64,000 nt of DNA from Cunninghamia lanceolata (GCA_027924645.1 BSBN01000809.1:46902001-46966000); one strand, 5' to 3'. Numbered from the stretch's first letter, positions 11,737 to 22,775 are shown. Notes: generated by a model from the sequence alone, not told the origin. Translations and numbers: made by a program.

Positions 11737-11755
11737 TTTTGGTGAACCTGACGTG
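11737..11755 (+). promoter_or_regulatory. Primer-binding site of the Ty3/gypsy element
   Basis: TTTTGGTGAACCTGACGTG begins immediately after the LTR end CA. The same TTTTGGTGAACC core follows the E1 left LTR at 29950, so the two elements share a priming system. Confidence 0.65.
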
Positions 11756-11915
11756 TTGAACTTAAATATCCTTCTTTTTCATACATTTTTCTTTCAAAAG
11801 AAAATCAAAAGATTTTTTCTTTCCTAAATTTTTTTTAGGGCGTTGCCCAAAACCCTAATCTTTGGCAAGATCTAGTAATGCCTTTATTAATTCTCTCCTA
11901 TATTTCTAAATTAAC

Positions 11916-12482
11916 ATGTTCTCTTCTTTTCTTACATCACTTTCCAATTTTGCTCTAAGGTTTTGTGAAAGTGATGTTCCATTTAATAAATGTGATGGTG
12001 ACTTAGCTCTTCCTATGTCACTATATTCTTTTGATCCCTCTCCTAAGATTCCTCTTGTTTGTGAGGATATTTTGGTGCAAGAGGATGAAATCATAGATAC
12101 TTTTCTTAATATTACTCTACCTCCCCTTCATTTTAATGCTCCCCTTTCTAGAGATGAAGCAATGTTAGTAAATGAAGAGCCTCACTCTCTTCATTTCAAT
12201 GCTCTCCTTTCTAGAGATGAAGCATTAGTAGATGAAAAGCCTCACCTCACATCAGAGACCCCACAGATAGATGTTGAGAATACTTCTATTTCTTCTCTTA
12301 CATCATGTATTTCTCAAATGGATAATAATGTTGATTCAATCATTATTAATCAATTTATTCCACCCACTACGGGGATGTTGGATAAATGTGTTATTATTCA
12401 AAATATTTCTTCTATTCCTAAAATCATTGTGCATAGGGTGCTTGATCTACCCATGCTTTCTCATCCTATGATCACTATTTAG
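11916..12482 (+). pseudogene. Acidic leader ORF of Ty3/gypsy element, 188 aa
   Basis: An ATG at 11916 opens 188 codons, about 180 bases after the PBS. The product is acidic and Ser/Leu-rich with an internal two-copy repeat (LHFNAPLSRDEAM and LHFNALLSRDEAL, about residues 70-105), which looks like local duplication. It has no family motif that I recognise. Its position suggests the N-terminal part of a gag-like or extra polyprotein segment upstream of the protease-like remnant. Confidence 0.45.
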
Positions 12483-12689
12483 GGAATTCCTAACAATCTT
12501 TGACCTTTGAATTACTTTTTAGAGATTACAAAGTCTAACAAAAAAATGTGCCTATGGCTCCTCACTCCCATGTAGTAGCCCACATGTATAGCAATTGGTG
12601 AAATAAACATGCAACTCATGTCATTGTTTCCCTTCCACCACCTCCTCCTTATACCAATTTTTATTGAAATCTAAACTCCCTTCTACTGA

Positions 12690-13110
12690 AGCTCAGAAGC
12701 AAAATGATGCTCTTAGCTATAAAATTGACTAGGATTAAGAGAACCCTTATTAATAATGGTTCCAATATTAATGTCTACAGTTCATACCTCCTTAATCATC
12801 TTGAAATCAATGCTTCTTCTATTTCTCCTTCAAATCTATCCACCAAAGGTTTTGATAATATGGCTCACCTGATTTTAGGCACTATCACATTGCCTATTAT
12901 GTTAATTGCCCTGTTACATTACCTACTAAATTTCATGTCATGTAGGAGATTCTTTGTTATAATCTTCTTCTTGGTAGACCATGGATTCATGCCATGGGTG
13001 CAATTTCATCTACCCTTCATCAATCTCTTAAATTTATTGATAATAGTAAGGTACATAAGGAAAGTGCCAATCCTAACCCCTTTCAATATTGTCAATAGGA
13101 TAAATTGGGT
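12690..13110 (+). pseudogene. Retropepsin-like protease remnant
   Basis: Two protease hallmarks are split over two frames. The frame opening at 12704 reads TLINNGSNINV near 12740-12770, equivalent to the catalytic D-x-G-S-x-x-N block but with Asp replaced by Asn. At 12961-12999 another frame reads [13 protein letters not shown], the flap-side block of plant Ty3/gypsy proteases. A frameshift separates them and the active-site Asp is lost, so the protease is dead. No RT follows in the next 2 kb. Confidence 0.6.
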
Positions 13111-13683
13111 TATGATAATCTCTCTAAATATTCTCTTCATAATTTTATACCTTCTACAACAAAATCTCAAACACCATCATCACCCTCTATTGATGATGGT
13201 GTGCCTTCTTCATCTAATACATGTTTTGGTGATGATTGGGGCTCCTTAGACTTCACCCCCATGGGCCATGTGAATATAAGGTTGACTCTTTTCACTCTAA
13301 AATTCCCATTAAAAAAGGATCTGTATTCTAGTATTAGAATTGATCCCTCTTCTCATGTAAAGTTTTCTACTACTTCTCTTCCAACATGTGCATACAATTC
13401 TCATTTCAACAAGGCTGGTGATGTTGATTCTCTACCTCTTTCTAATTTAGAGACACATTACAAGCTCAGATACAAAATTCTTTCTAAGCACACATACAAT
13501 GGAAATGGTTTAGGGTGCACAGAATAAGGATTTAAGGTCCCTATGGAACCTACACTGCACTTACCTTCTATAGTGGATTTAGGTTTCCAACCTTCTCCTC
13601 TATCTACATCCCCTTTGCCATTGTCTGAGGTCACTATGGTCTTTTCTTTTCAAAAATCAAACCTTTCTCCACAATAGAAAGGG

Positions 13684-14007
13684 TTGCTTCCTAATCCTAC
13701 TCCACATCTTCTATCTAAACAAGAGTGTATTTTGCTAAGGCTTATCAATGCCTGCTTGATCACTATTTATCCTCCTACATGCAAGAATTTTCCCAAGTAT
13801 ATTCAATCAACACTTACTTTCTATGTGTATCTTCAAGCACTTGGCCATTCCACTAGTGAATGCCATGCCTTGCATGACAAAATTCAACAACTTCTTTACA
13901 CTGGTGCTCTCACTCTTCCAACTAATGAATCACAATTTTTCTTCTACATGACAAGTAATTTGAGGTTCACCTCTATCAAGTTCATGGTTCTTCCTTTATT
14001 TCTATGA
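13684..14007 (+). pseudogene. Gag-tail-like segment, 107 aa
   Basis: The frame contains LGHSTSECHALHDKIQQLL near residues 57-75. This His/Cys spacing resembles the E1 gag tail at about 31880-31960 (GHDTKRYMHLKHEIQ), which is typical of Tat-type gag C-termini. It lies downstream of the protease remnant, an unusual order that may reflect rearrangement or a duplicated gag tail. Confidence 0.5.
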
Positions 14008-14396
14008 GACTATTGTGTTGCTACCCACTATGCGGCACCTATAGCTTTCTTTGTTCGCTCATTGGCATTCATGGTGGTACAATCCCACATCCAACCATAC
14101 TACATTTTTGGTAACAACACAATATTCTTTTTCATGATTGTCCTCACCCATACTCTAGGGATCAGAGACAACTTGTTCAAGGGGTGTGCATTCTTTCTAA
14201 AGATCTCCCCTCCCTCTATCTTCCCCTTTTGTTTACCTTAAAATATTTGCACATTATACACACTAATATTTTAACGGGGGGCATATATTCTCCTCACATG
14301 TGCATCCACACATGTACGCTTCTTTATTCACACCCCCTGAGGTGTATCTTATCAATTCACCCCCTGAGGTGTTGCATTTAACACTCCCTGAAGCAT

Positions 14397-14540
14397 TCAC
14401 CCCCTATGGTGTTGGTGTTTGATACACTCCCTGAGGCATTGGTTTTCAGTACGGTCCCTAAAGAGTTCACACCCTATGGTGTTGGTGTTTGATACACTCC
14501 CTGAGGAATTAGTTTTTGGTATGCTCCTTGAGGCATTGGT
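14397..14540 (+). repeat. Two-copy ~70-bp tandem repeat
   Basis: CCCTATGGTGTTGGTGTTTG followed by ATACACTCCCTGAGG occurs at about 14400 and again 70 bases later. Shorter CCCCCTGAGGTGT variants precede it from 14325. It is probably the non-coding 3' internal region of the Ty3/gypsy element. Confidence 0.7.
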
Positions 14541-14550
14541 ATTTCATGAT

Positions 14551-14705
14551 CACCTAGCATAATGTAGCTTGCTAGTCTGTGATCCATGTAGTCTATGAGC
14601 CACCTATCATAATGCAACTTGCTAGTCTATGCGCTTCGTATGACCTACCTTTATACACTCATGGTTGCCTACCATAATGTAGCTTGCTAGTCCATGATCC
14701 ATGAG
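14551..14705 (+). repeat. Three-copy degenerate repeat
   Basis: CATAATGTAGCTTGCTAGTC-type units occur near 14558, 14608 and 14672, each followed by TATG/GATCC-type words. Confidence 0.65.
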
Positions 14706-15059
14706 GGTATTGTTATTTTCATGACCCCTAGTGACAGATCAGACTAGTGTTAGAGTCATGCATTCTTCTTCATTCGTATTGATTGCTTCATTGTCTATTT
14801 GTATGTCTTCTCTCCTTTAAGCAATTGATTGACTCATTACATTCTTCTATCTTCATTTAAGAATTCCTCTATTTGTTGGTTTTCTTTATTTTTGTTGTAT
14901 TTTTGGGGACGACGCATGGTATTGAGACAACCTTTCACATTGAGGTCTCCTTCACTTTGTTGACTCAAAATTATCTTCAATTCTTACAATAGATTGGAAA
15001 GCTTGCACTAGGCTCTCTGCAGAATGTTGCATACACTCCTCATAAGGCTACAAATAACT

Positions 15060-15640
15060 TACCAACTCTACCACTTTAAATGTGGTTAGATATTTTTTTC
15101 TTCAATAGTTATAACCACTAGATCAAATTTTGAAAGAAGAGATCTCAAAATATTCTCTACAATTTTCTACTCTGTTATAGCTTTCCCTTGAGTCCTAAGG
15201 TAATTCACAATACCTTGAGTGCTTGTGATAAAATTTTGAATTGAATCAACTTCTTTCAGCTATAAATTTTTCAAATCTCTTCTAAAGGTTTTAAGTCTTA
15301 CCAATTCAACTTTGTTAGATTAGATCTTTGATATGTAACTTGCAAAGCCTCCCATGCATCCTTTGATTTTGTCATGCCAACAATATGAGGGAAATTGAAA
15401 TATCCAATGCAAATTGAATAGTGAATAGAGCTCAATTCTCCTTCTTTCTTCCATCTTTAAACTAAGTTTGTTGATCTATCATCAAAGCATTGAAATCATT
15501 TTGATATATAGGTTCAATATATCCTACTTCTACTAATTCCTAGAGATCTTGGAACAATAGTAGGGTCTTCATTTTGATCATCCAATATTTATAATTGTCT
15601 CTTGTAAATAGCAGAAGTTGGAATGGTAAGCTATGTTAGA
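15060..15640 (-). pseudogene. Ty1/copia gag fragment
   Basis: The minus strand encodes fragments of the UBN2-type copia capsid. FQDLXELVEVGY appears near 15560-15520, and a DAWEALQVTYQ-like block with SNLTKLN near 15370-15290. Stops occur every 10-30 codons. No LTR or PBS is attached, so this is an isolated fragment, probably inserted into the 3' part of the preceding Ty3/gypsy element. Confidence 0.6.
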
Positions 15641-16449
15641 GCCCTTGTCTATTTTCCTAATTTATGCCCATATTTGAAAAGTCAATTTACCTCCTAAAAA
15701 GTTATATCCCAATTTTTGACCTCTATGGTGTCTTAGTTTACCCAAACTAGGTTGAGATTCCTTAAAAAGTCCCCTAGAATAGTCTGGAGTAGTCAAAATT
15801 ACCAAAATAGCTAAAAATAGTGAGCTCTCTATTTTTATTAAGTTTGCATTTTAGCACATACATGGACCTAAAGTTTTACCCAAATCTTTTGAATTGCTAA
15901 ATGAACATTGGGAGTGAATTTCAACTAAAATTCATGTCTAGACATCAAGTTATTAAAGTTTCAAATTTTTGAAAAACCTAAAAAAAATCTTAAATTCAAA
16001 TTTTAAGGCTTTGAACAATTAAATGAGGCCCTAAAAATCATGGAAATTTTATAAATCAAATTTCAAGGCCATAGATCTCTAAGAGAACTTCAGTTTAAGA
16101 AAACAAGCTCAATCAGGAACCTAAAGCAAAAGTTACGACTACTGGAAGTTGTGCTCTTTTTAGGTATTTCTAGTGATGGGTTTTCAAATGTCCATAAAAG
16201 TGTTCAAAATAAAAGAAGGGAGATAGAATTTGAATATTTTCAAAGGTGGGAAAAAGATAGATAGACTAATTAGGGTGCCCAATTTCATGGGTTTGATATA
16301 AAGATGTAAAGTTTTCATTATAAAGGGGAAAGTGGAAAAGAGGGATTTTTGGAGAGAAAAAATATTTGTAAGAAATACTTTGAATAATACTTTTTTGAGG
16401 GTAATGAATGTTTAAGTTTATTGTAGCATGAATATTGTAATGAATTTAC
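15641..16449. other. Non-coding stretch between copia fragment and gag-only element
   Basis: AT-rich sequence without a recognisable domain, LTR end or repeat unit. Given its position it may be 3' internal sequence of the minus-strand gag-only element. Confidence 0.35.
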
Positions 16450-17328
16450 TCTAAAATAAAGATACATACTATTGTTCATTAAAGATTTGAGGCACAAATT
16501 TTGGTTCATTATGGTACATGCATTGGCGTTTTATCTCATTGAGCTCATCAAAAAAGAGTTCCACAAGATTTTTCATTTCTGCTACCTCTTTATGATTTAT
16601 ATAATCAATAGCCCAGGGTGGGTGGAGTGGTACAAATTTCCATTTGGCTACTTGAGACAACTTGGAATGGGATATTTGCTTGAGGAGTTAATGATTTCAA
16701 AGACAAAGGAGGCAATTTAGCAAATACTATGAGAATTATTTTAGCTCTAGTGGTTAGATCATATGATTGAGGCAAAGTTTCACCTCCTAGAGCTTGTACC
16801 ATGATTGCAATTTTAAAATCTAAAGCCTTCAAAAAATACATAAATGCAAAGTTTGGAGGTGGTCTTACATTAACTAAGTTTTTTTTCATACCTTGTCAAA
16901 TTGTGCATTGAAATCATGCATGCACTATGTCGAATATCACTTGATTATGATGAGATTTTGAAAAAGTAGGTTGGTATTCATCTTCTCATGGAATTGATCA
17001 AAGAGGAGTTCACAATGTTGATCCCATCTTGTGATCGAACCAACTTGTAAAGTTCTATATCATTCATGTGCTTTTCCTCTAAGAGAGAATGCAAGTAATC
17101 AAAGAGCCACATTTTTAGTTGTGATATGGTGAATATTACACAAACTTGCAAAATCTTTAATATGATTTGCAGGGAAAATTGAGCCATCTCCATGAAGATG
17201 AGCCTTCATTGTTTATTTAGGAACTTGACAACCTTGTTGCTATAGAAGACCACTTGAATACAAAACTAAAAATGGTAAAGTTCTCATTGGAATATTGAAA
17301 TGCACATAAATATGATCTACCATGATCT
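16450..17328 (-). pseudogene. gag of an E2-family (gag-only) element
   Basis: Minus-strand frames match the E2 gag at 37.8-38.8 kb block by block. These include a GDGSIFPANH-like start near 17190, the shared GGETLPQSYDL near 16780, and YINHKEVAEMKNLVELF-like and QCMYHNEP blocks near 16590-16520. E2 carries GGETLPQSYDL, LPNHKEMMEVKELIKSF and QSMYHVDP at the same positions. Frameshifts and stops break it into at least three pieces. Its leader is separated from it by the copia LTR at 17329-19816, and its PBS lies at 20019-20040. Confidence 0.7.
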
Positions 17329-17802
17329 TTTTGGGATAAGGTGCCATTAACCTTGTAAATCCCAATATTGTATTATTCCATGTATTATTTGTAATTTGTA
17401 ATTACCCATAAGGGATGTACAAGTTTCACTGGCAAGTTGTTACATAATTACTTTTACTGCTCAAGGAATCTTGGTAAATAGTAAATGAGGTGAGGTGGAG
17501 AATCTTGGTGCCTATCTTAGGGAAATGTATTTTTGGGTTGTTATGATGCGTGTCATAAGTTTGTAAGAGCATCTATGACAACTTACAATTGTCATAAGGT
17601 GTAAGAGATTCTGTGACAACATATGATAGCAATTATTGTCTTGTAACTTCCTATTCTTGGTTTTGGGCACCTATATTGGGAAGATGCCTATGACAGGTGT
17701 AAGGGAATCTCTAAGAACATGATTTTGGTGTATCCCAAGATAGAAATATTGGATTTTATCCATCTCCCACAAATTTCTTGTTGCACGTATGTGCCTAATT
17801 GG

Positions 17803-19300
17803 TGTTGTCATTGATGTCAACATATTTTTGTTGTCATTGGTGTCAACTGTATCCTATTTTGTTATTTGTTTAGAAGCTTTATATGTTGAGGATATTGATA
17901 AAATTAGCCCCTCCAGAAGAATCAGAAAGTAAACAATGAATCACTTTGAAGATAGTAAGTTGCATATTGAAGAACAATCCAGAAGATTGCTCTGCATTTC
18001 TTACAGACTGAAGATCTTGGTCTGTGGATTGGAAGTTATTTAGAAGCATGGATGAAGATTCTAAATCCTGAGGTTGAGCCTCTGGTATGAAGATTTGAGT
18101 GAGTTACATTCACCAGAGTAAAACTTGCTTTTTTCTGATTATTCACTGGTGCCTGAGAGAAAGTATTTTTCTCCTCATTCCTTTGCATTAAAGTGTTTTA
18201 CTCTGCGATTCTAGAGGGAAGTCTGGGATGATGATAAGTGCCTACAATTGCAATGGTTCATGTTTTGGTGGTCCACAATCTATCTTTCTTTTATGACAGT
18301 TGAAGACAGTGAAGTTCATATGCTCTGGTGTGAAGAATCTCATGAATAAAGTGGTTTGAGTTTGTGCGGTTGCTCCTGGTGATTTCAACATACTTGTGGA
18401 TACCTCTTGATCATGTTCCTACCTTTACATTGGTCTGCGTTAAGGAATTGAGATCGTGTTTGAATATTATTCCCAGATAACGTAGCGTGTAACCAGTCTT
18501 AGCTGACTTGGTTAATTCTAGTGATTGCAAAGATCCCTTGAAGATTATGGAAGTGTGCTGTGGGATGGAAGATCATGTTTGAGTCCCAACTAAGGCATGG
18601 CATAATCCACATACATCTATACTACAATTCCTTAGCATAATTTTGTATTAGGTCAAGACCTATTTTGTAAATTTTTGTAATGCTGACCTTGGAGATTGTT
18701 CCAATGGTTGATGATTGTAATGCCGACCTTGATGATCATTCCAAGTTTGATGAGGTGTATAAATACTTGTAATTGAGTCATGGAAAAGATGTCCTTCTAT
18801 GAAGATGGGAAGATAAGGAAAGAGGTGGAAAGGCAGAGCAAGGCAGAGGAACTATTGTACTTCAATGTATTAATCTTAGACATGAAGAAGATGTTGATCT
18901 TGGTAGTGAGCCACCGGTAGGGTTTAACAAACCTCATTGTAATCTTTCTAGGTTTAGGGTTGAGGCAGTGAGCCTGCTAGAGCTAGCTGTACTTCATGGC
19001 AGTGAGCCAGTATGTTCTAGGCCCATGGAGTGACCAAGCTTGAACATCATTTTTCAAAGATTGCAATATATTTTGAGAGCTAATCCTCTCCATGGTTTTT
19101 CCCCACCTTGGGATTTTCCACATAAAAATCTGGTGTCTCTTGTGTTTAATGTTGCATCTGTGTTTAAGTTTATAATTTCATGCATTCATTGTTTAATCAT
19201 AACAACTGTGGACAAGTGATTAATGTTTAAGTGCAGAAGTGATTGAGTTTTTGGGACAGCCGATTCGCCCCCCCTCCCAGTTGTCTGGTGCATTTCAACA
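17803..19300 (+). repeat. Solo Ty1/copia LTR nested in another LTR
   Basis: It starts TGTTGTCATTGATGTCAACA and ends ..GGTGCATTTCAACA after a C-rich block GATTCGCCCCCCCTCCC. Both ends match the family of the LTR at 2561-4617. Its TATAAATA is at 18758. The flanks ATTGG and TTTAT do not form a clear 5-bp duplication, so the insertion site has decayed or the end is off by a few bases. No internal sequence is attached, which implies LTR-LTR recombination. Confidence 0.75.
18758..18765 (+). promoter_or_regulatory. TATA box in solo copia LTR
   Basis: TATAAATA in GAGGTGTATAAATACTTG, matching the position of the TATA box in the related LTR at 2561-4617. Confidence 0.5.
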
Positions 19301-20018
19301 TTTATTTGGTGGGTGCTCATTTTGTATAAATATGAGACTTGAGAGTGAAGTTTGGTTGTGTAACAATGAGAGGTTATCTTAGTTTTATAGGTATAGAGGT
19401 GCTGCTGGATTGAAGAGTGAAGAGGAGATTGGAAGTGGATGTATTGTAATCTTGTTTTGAAGATAATACAACTTGGGCCTCTCTTCTTGGTGGAGTTTTT
19501 TTCCCGCTAGGGTTTCTCCATGTAAACATTGTGTTATGTGTTTGTTCTTCTTCTCCATTTCTACCTTGTATTGTGAGATCTTGCATTCTTATGTTGCTGA
19601 TTTGTGCCTCTTTGTTGCTGTTATCTTATGGTGATGTTATTGCTGTTATAATTTCATTTAAGGTGGTTTTATCAAGCATATTAGAGTGGCTGATTTTAGC
19701 ATCATAAAGAAATTGAATCTCTTCATGATATTTCAAGGATTAAGCAAGTTATTTTTAGATTTACATACAATTTTTAGATTTCTATATTGTAGTAGTCAAA
19801 GCCCTGTATCTCACCAATTGGTATCATATCTTAGTGATTTGATAATTAACAATTGGATTAGAGATGGGTTGTTTATTCCAACAGATTTGTAGTAGTAAAG
19901 ATCTAAGATGAAATCACCAATAGAGTTTCTAGATAAGCAAATAATTTTATGATTTTACACAAAAATAACAAAATGTAAAACAAACATCAAGAAGTATTAA
20001 CCAAAGTCTCTAATTGAT

Positions 20019-20040
20019 GTCCCATTGGATGTGCCAAAAA
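20019..20040 (-). promoter_or_regulatory. Primer-binding site of minus-strand gag-only element
   Basis: The minus strand reads TTTTTGGCACATCC then AATGGGAC. It matches the E2 site at 37611 (TTTTTGGCATGCCC then AGTGGGAC) with a few C-to-T-type changes. This ties the 16.4-20.3 kb remnant to the E2 family. Confidence 0.7.
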
Positions 20041-20041
20041 C

Positions 20042-20280
20042 TGTTGATGTTTAAATCTGCACTTGAATGTTGCACCTATGTGCAAACATATTGCTGAATA
20101 GTGAGGCAGTGTGTGCTAGGACCTTGGGATCATGTGCTTGAAGGTGGAAGCAGAACTATTGATTTGAGGTAGATTCACACTGAGGAATTTTTACATTAAG
20201 TGTAAGAGAAGAAAGAAGAAAATCAAGATGCCTCCATGAAGAAATCATGGTGGTAGAAATGTTGTTGTGACAGAAGAAGT
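20042..20280 (-). repeat. Truncated LTR end of the E2-family copy
   Basis: On the minus strand the LTR ends ..AACATCAACA next to the PBS. The first 45 bases align with the E2 LTR end (CAGCACCAACATGGG-like words). Similarity fades upward, and the sequence style changes sharply at about 20281. Confidence 0.5.
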
Positions 20281-21350
20281 GTCATGCCCACATTTTCCAT
20301 GTGGTCACAACACACATCGCACGTGTCATAGCCACATCTGTCATGTGGTTATGACACGAGATATGAAAAACTTTTCTCACACCATCCTAAAAACCCCTTC
20401 GCATGCGTAAGCATGCTCGGCGGTGCTCTCTCATGGCGAAACACTACAATTTTTGGCGGGATATAAGTACAATTGCGTGCAACCAGACGCATACAGATCA
20501 ACAAGAGGGTCTTTATGACACCGCTAACGTCATTGCAAGAGTGAGATTACCAAAGTTCCTAAATCTAAACCTCGGCAATTTCTGGCAGCATAACGCCTTA
20601 CGGCGTTAGTGGGAATTACGCCACACTCATTTACGCACGTGGTTCGCTGATAGACTAACAACTTCCCACGACGCCTTGTTCCGACTAAACCGACTAGTGA
20701 TCTCCCTATTTAGTCAATTTTCAGCAAGGCACGGTTGTCTGTCTCCTCTCTTGTTTCCTGAAACGTACTCCTCCTACGACTTAGCATTCTCAACAAGGCG
20801 GTTTGTTTGCTCTCTCTTCCCTTTTCACTGGTTCTTAATTTTGATTGTATTTTTAGCGCCCTTACCTTAACTATTTCTCTGTTAATTTAGTGTGTTTATA
20901 TTTCGGTCTCTCTCTCTTTCGTTTTCTATGCTTTCTTTATGTGTATCCGGTCCTTTCTTCATGATTTACGTCAATCAGGGTTATCACTGCAACTATTGTT
21001 GATATTAAACCTAACTTCAGGATGGTCTAGGTCACATAGACTGGTTTACTACTTCGCTGGACTCGGTCTCCTAGTCTTCTCCGATCACGGTATCTCCTCT
21101 TCGTTTGTATTAATTAAACTTGTTCCTAAGCAGATTTAGCAGAAGGGTTCGTCAACTTAGTTCTCTTATCCCATGTGGGAAATGTCGCGCATTTTCTCCT
21201 CTGTGTTTTCCAATGTTAGTTTTTCTTCTTCAGACTCTCTTACAGGTTTACTTATGAGGTCGTTTACTACAGTTGGGATTAAAATGGCCACATGGAATGT
21301 CTGTGATGGCTTCTTAAGTTTATTTCCAGTGATCTTTTAAGCAAGGTGAC
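20281..21350. other. CpG-retaining, possibly single-copy stretch
   Basis: Unlike its surroundings, this segment keeps many CpG dinucleotides (for example CGCATGCG, GGCGTTAG, ACGCACGTGG). It carries TTTTTGGCGGGATATAAG at 20451-20468, in which TTTGGCGGGA matches an E2F-type site. A near-perfect 13-bp inverted repeat lies at 20325-20355 with a 5-base loop. From about 20700 it becomes pyrimidine-rich, as in a 5' leader or first intron. A 68-codon frame (20403-20609) has no recognisable motif. I cannot assign a gene; it may be the promoter end of a truncated host gene. Confidence 0.4.
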
Positions 21351-21757
21351 GTGTAATTTTCCTCTTCATTTTCCTTCTTTTTTCCTGGTTATTGACATTA
21401 TGTTGGTAGTGGAAACTTCCGAGAAACTCTTTCCGGAGTATTACAGTATATTCCATTATGCTCCCATTAAATTATAATTTTATTTTCTCTTATCTATAAT
21501 TACTGTTGTTATTATTACTAATCAGTATTATTAGTACTCTTATTGTAAATCATTTACCGTTGTTAATACATGTAGGAGGCTCTCCACTTTATAAAACCCT
21601 GATCATGGAAACATAACTTCTTTGGTTGTTGTGTTCAACACTTAATAAAAACTACTGTGAAAATATATTTTATTTTATTTTATTTTTGTATATCCATGTG
21701 TCACATTTTATCAAGATTTTAAACGAGGGCCCAATAAAATGGCTCATAAAACTATTT

Positions 21758-21759
21758 CC

Positions 21760-21821
<62 letters not shown>

Positions 21822-21831
21822 ATATATATTT
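21758..21831. repeat. (TA)n microsatellite
   Basis: About 70 bp of alternating TA with one phase break near 21811. Confidence 0.95.
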
Positions 21832-22027
21832 TAATGTATATGTAGTTGACGAAATTGTTCTTTTAATTATTTAACAAACTCCACGTAATCCCTTTTATAT
21901 ATAGATATATATATATATATTAATTATTTCATATTATATTACTATATACATAGGCATATATAGTATCTATATATGCCTATATATATGGCAACTTAATGTA
22001 TTTCATTTCAAATAAAAACCAACTTAT

Positions 22028-22329
22028 ATGTTAGGGCCAAAAGCCCTAACATTTTTTTTGTTTTATTTTCCACAGCCAGCGGAGGAGATGGGCGGCGGTG
22101 GCCGCAGCCAGCGGAGGAGACAGAGGTCGGCCGCGCAGAGCTGTGGCTCTGCGGGGGTTTCAAAGGAAAGGGGGGATGTGGGGAGGGGCGGAGCCCCACC
22201 CACATCCCACGATGTGGGGTGTGGGTGGGGCTCCGCCCCTCCCCACACCTTTATTTATTAGATAGATACTGCGGTGGGGATTTCTCCCCACCGCCCAAAT
22301 GTGAAGCTTCGGCTGTGTTTTTACACAGC
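22028..22329. repeat. Cluster of GC-rich hairpins between (TA)n blocks
   Basis: Five inverted repeats with 3-5-base loops lie in 302 bp. The arms are 22028-22037/22043-22052 (10 bp), 22134-22141/22146-22153 (8 bp), 22177-22210/22214-22247 (34 bp, one mismatch, loop GAT), 22271-22280/22285-22294 (10 bp) and 22312-22318/22323-22329 (7 bp). A 16-bp direct repeat CAGCCAGCGGAGGAGA lies at 22073 and 22105. The stretch is strikingly GC-rich within AT-rich flanks. Confidence 0.85.
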
Positions 22330-22394
22330 GATCCAAAATTTCGACAGTCATAACTCTATTCAGTATTTCGTGCCTTTCAATGATAAATGATATC

Positions 22395-22513
22395 AATAAT
22401 ATATTTATATATATATATATATATATATATAGATTTTTTTTTTCAGTCTCTGTAATAAAACAATTTATTCAGTTTTCTATTATTCTGTCAAAATGTTAAT
22501 TTATAACAACTGT

Positions 22514-22566
<53 letters not shown>

Positions 22567-22723
22567 CATAATCTTCTCAAATTTCAACCTGTTATAATGA
22601 TAATTAACAATTATATATATATATATTTATATTTATATATATATATACCTATATATATATATTCCAGTTTCACTTATTCGGTAGAAATGGTAAATATATA
22701 TCAACTTATTATATTTATATATT

Positions 22724-22759
<36 letters not shown>

Positions 22760-22775
22760 TATATTTATATATAGC
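22395..22775. repeat. Series of (TA)n microsatellite blocks
   Basis: Separate TA runs lie near 22400-22430, 22517-22565, 22613-22665 and 22715-22775, spaced by short unique bridges that share words such as TTATAACAA and CAGTTT. Confidence 0.9.

Larger units (their letters stand above)
17329..19816 (+). repeat. Ty1/copia LTR (interrupted) inserted in gag-only element
   Basis: The start TTTTGGGATAAGGTGCC resembles the minus-strand solo LTR in E1 (TGTTAGGATTAAGGTGCC) and, more loosely, the LTR at 62164. TATAAATA is at 19325, and CAACTTGGGCCTCTCTTC near 19470 matches the other copies. It ends ..TCACCA, followed by TTGGTATCATATC, a degenerate initiator-Met primer site. Removing the nested LTR at 17803-19300 leaves about 990 bp, close to the 1055 bp of the 62164 LTR. 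E2-family leader sequence resumes within about 20 bases of its right end. Confidence 0.65.

Noticed and set aside
14397..14705. CRISPR-like or satellite array
   Set aside because: Only two to three degenerate copies per unit, inside a retrotransposon interior.
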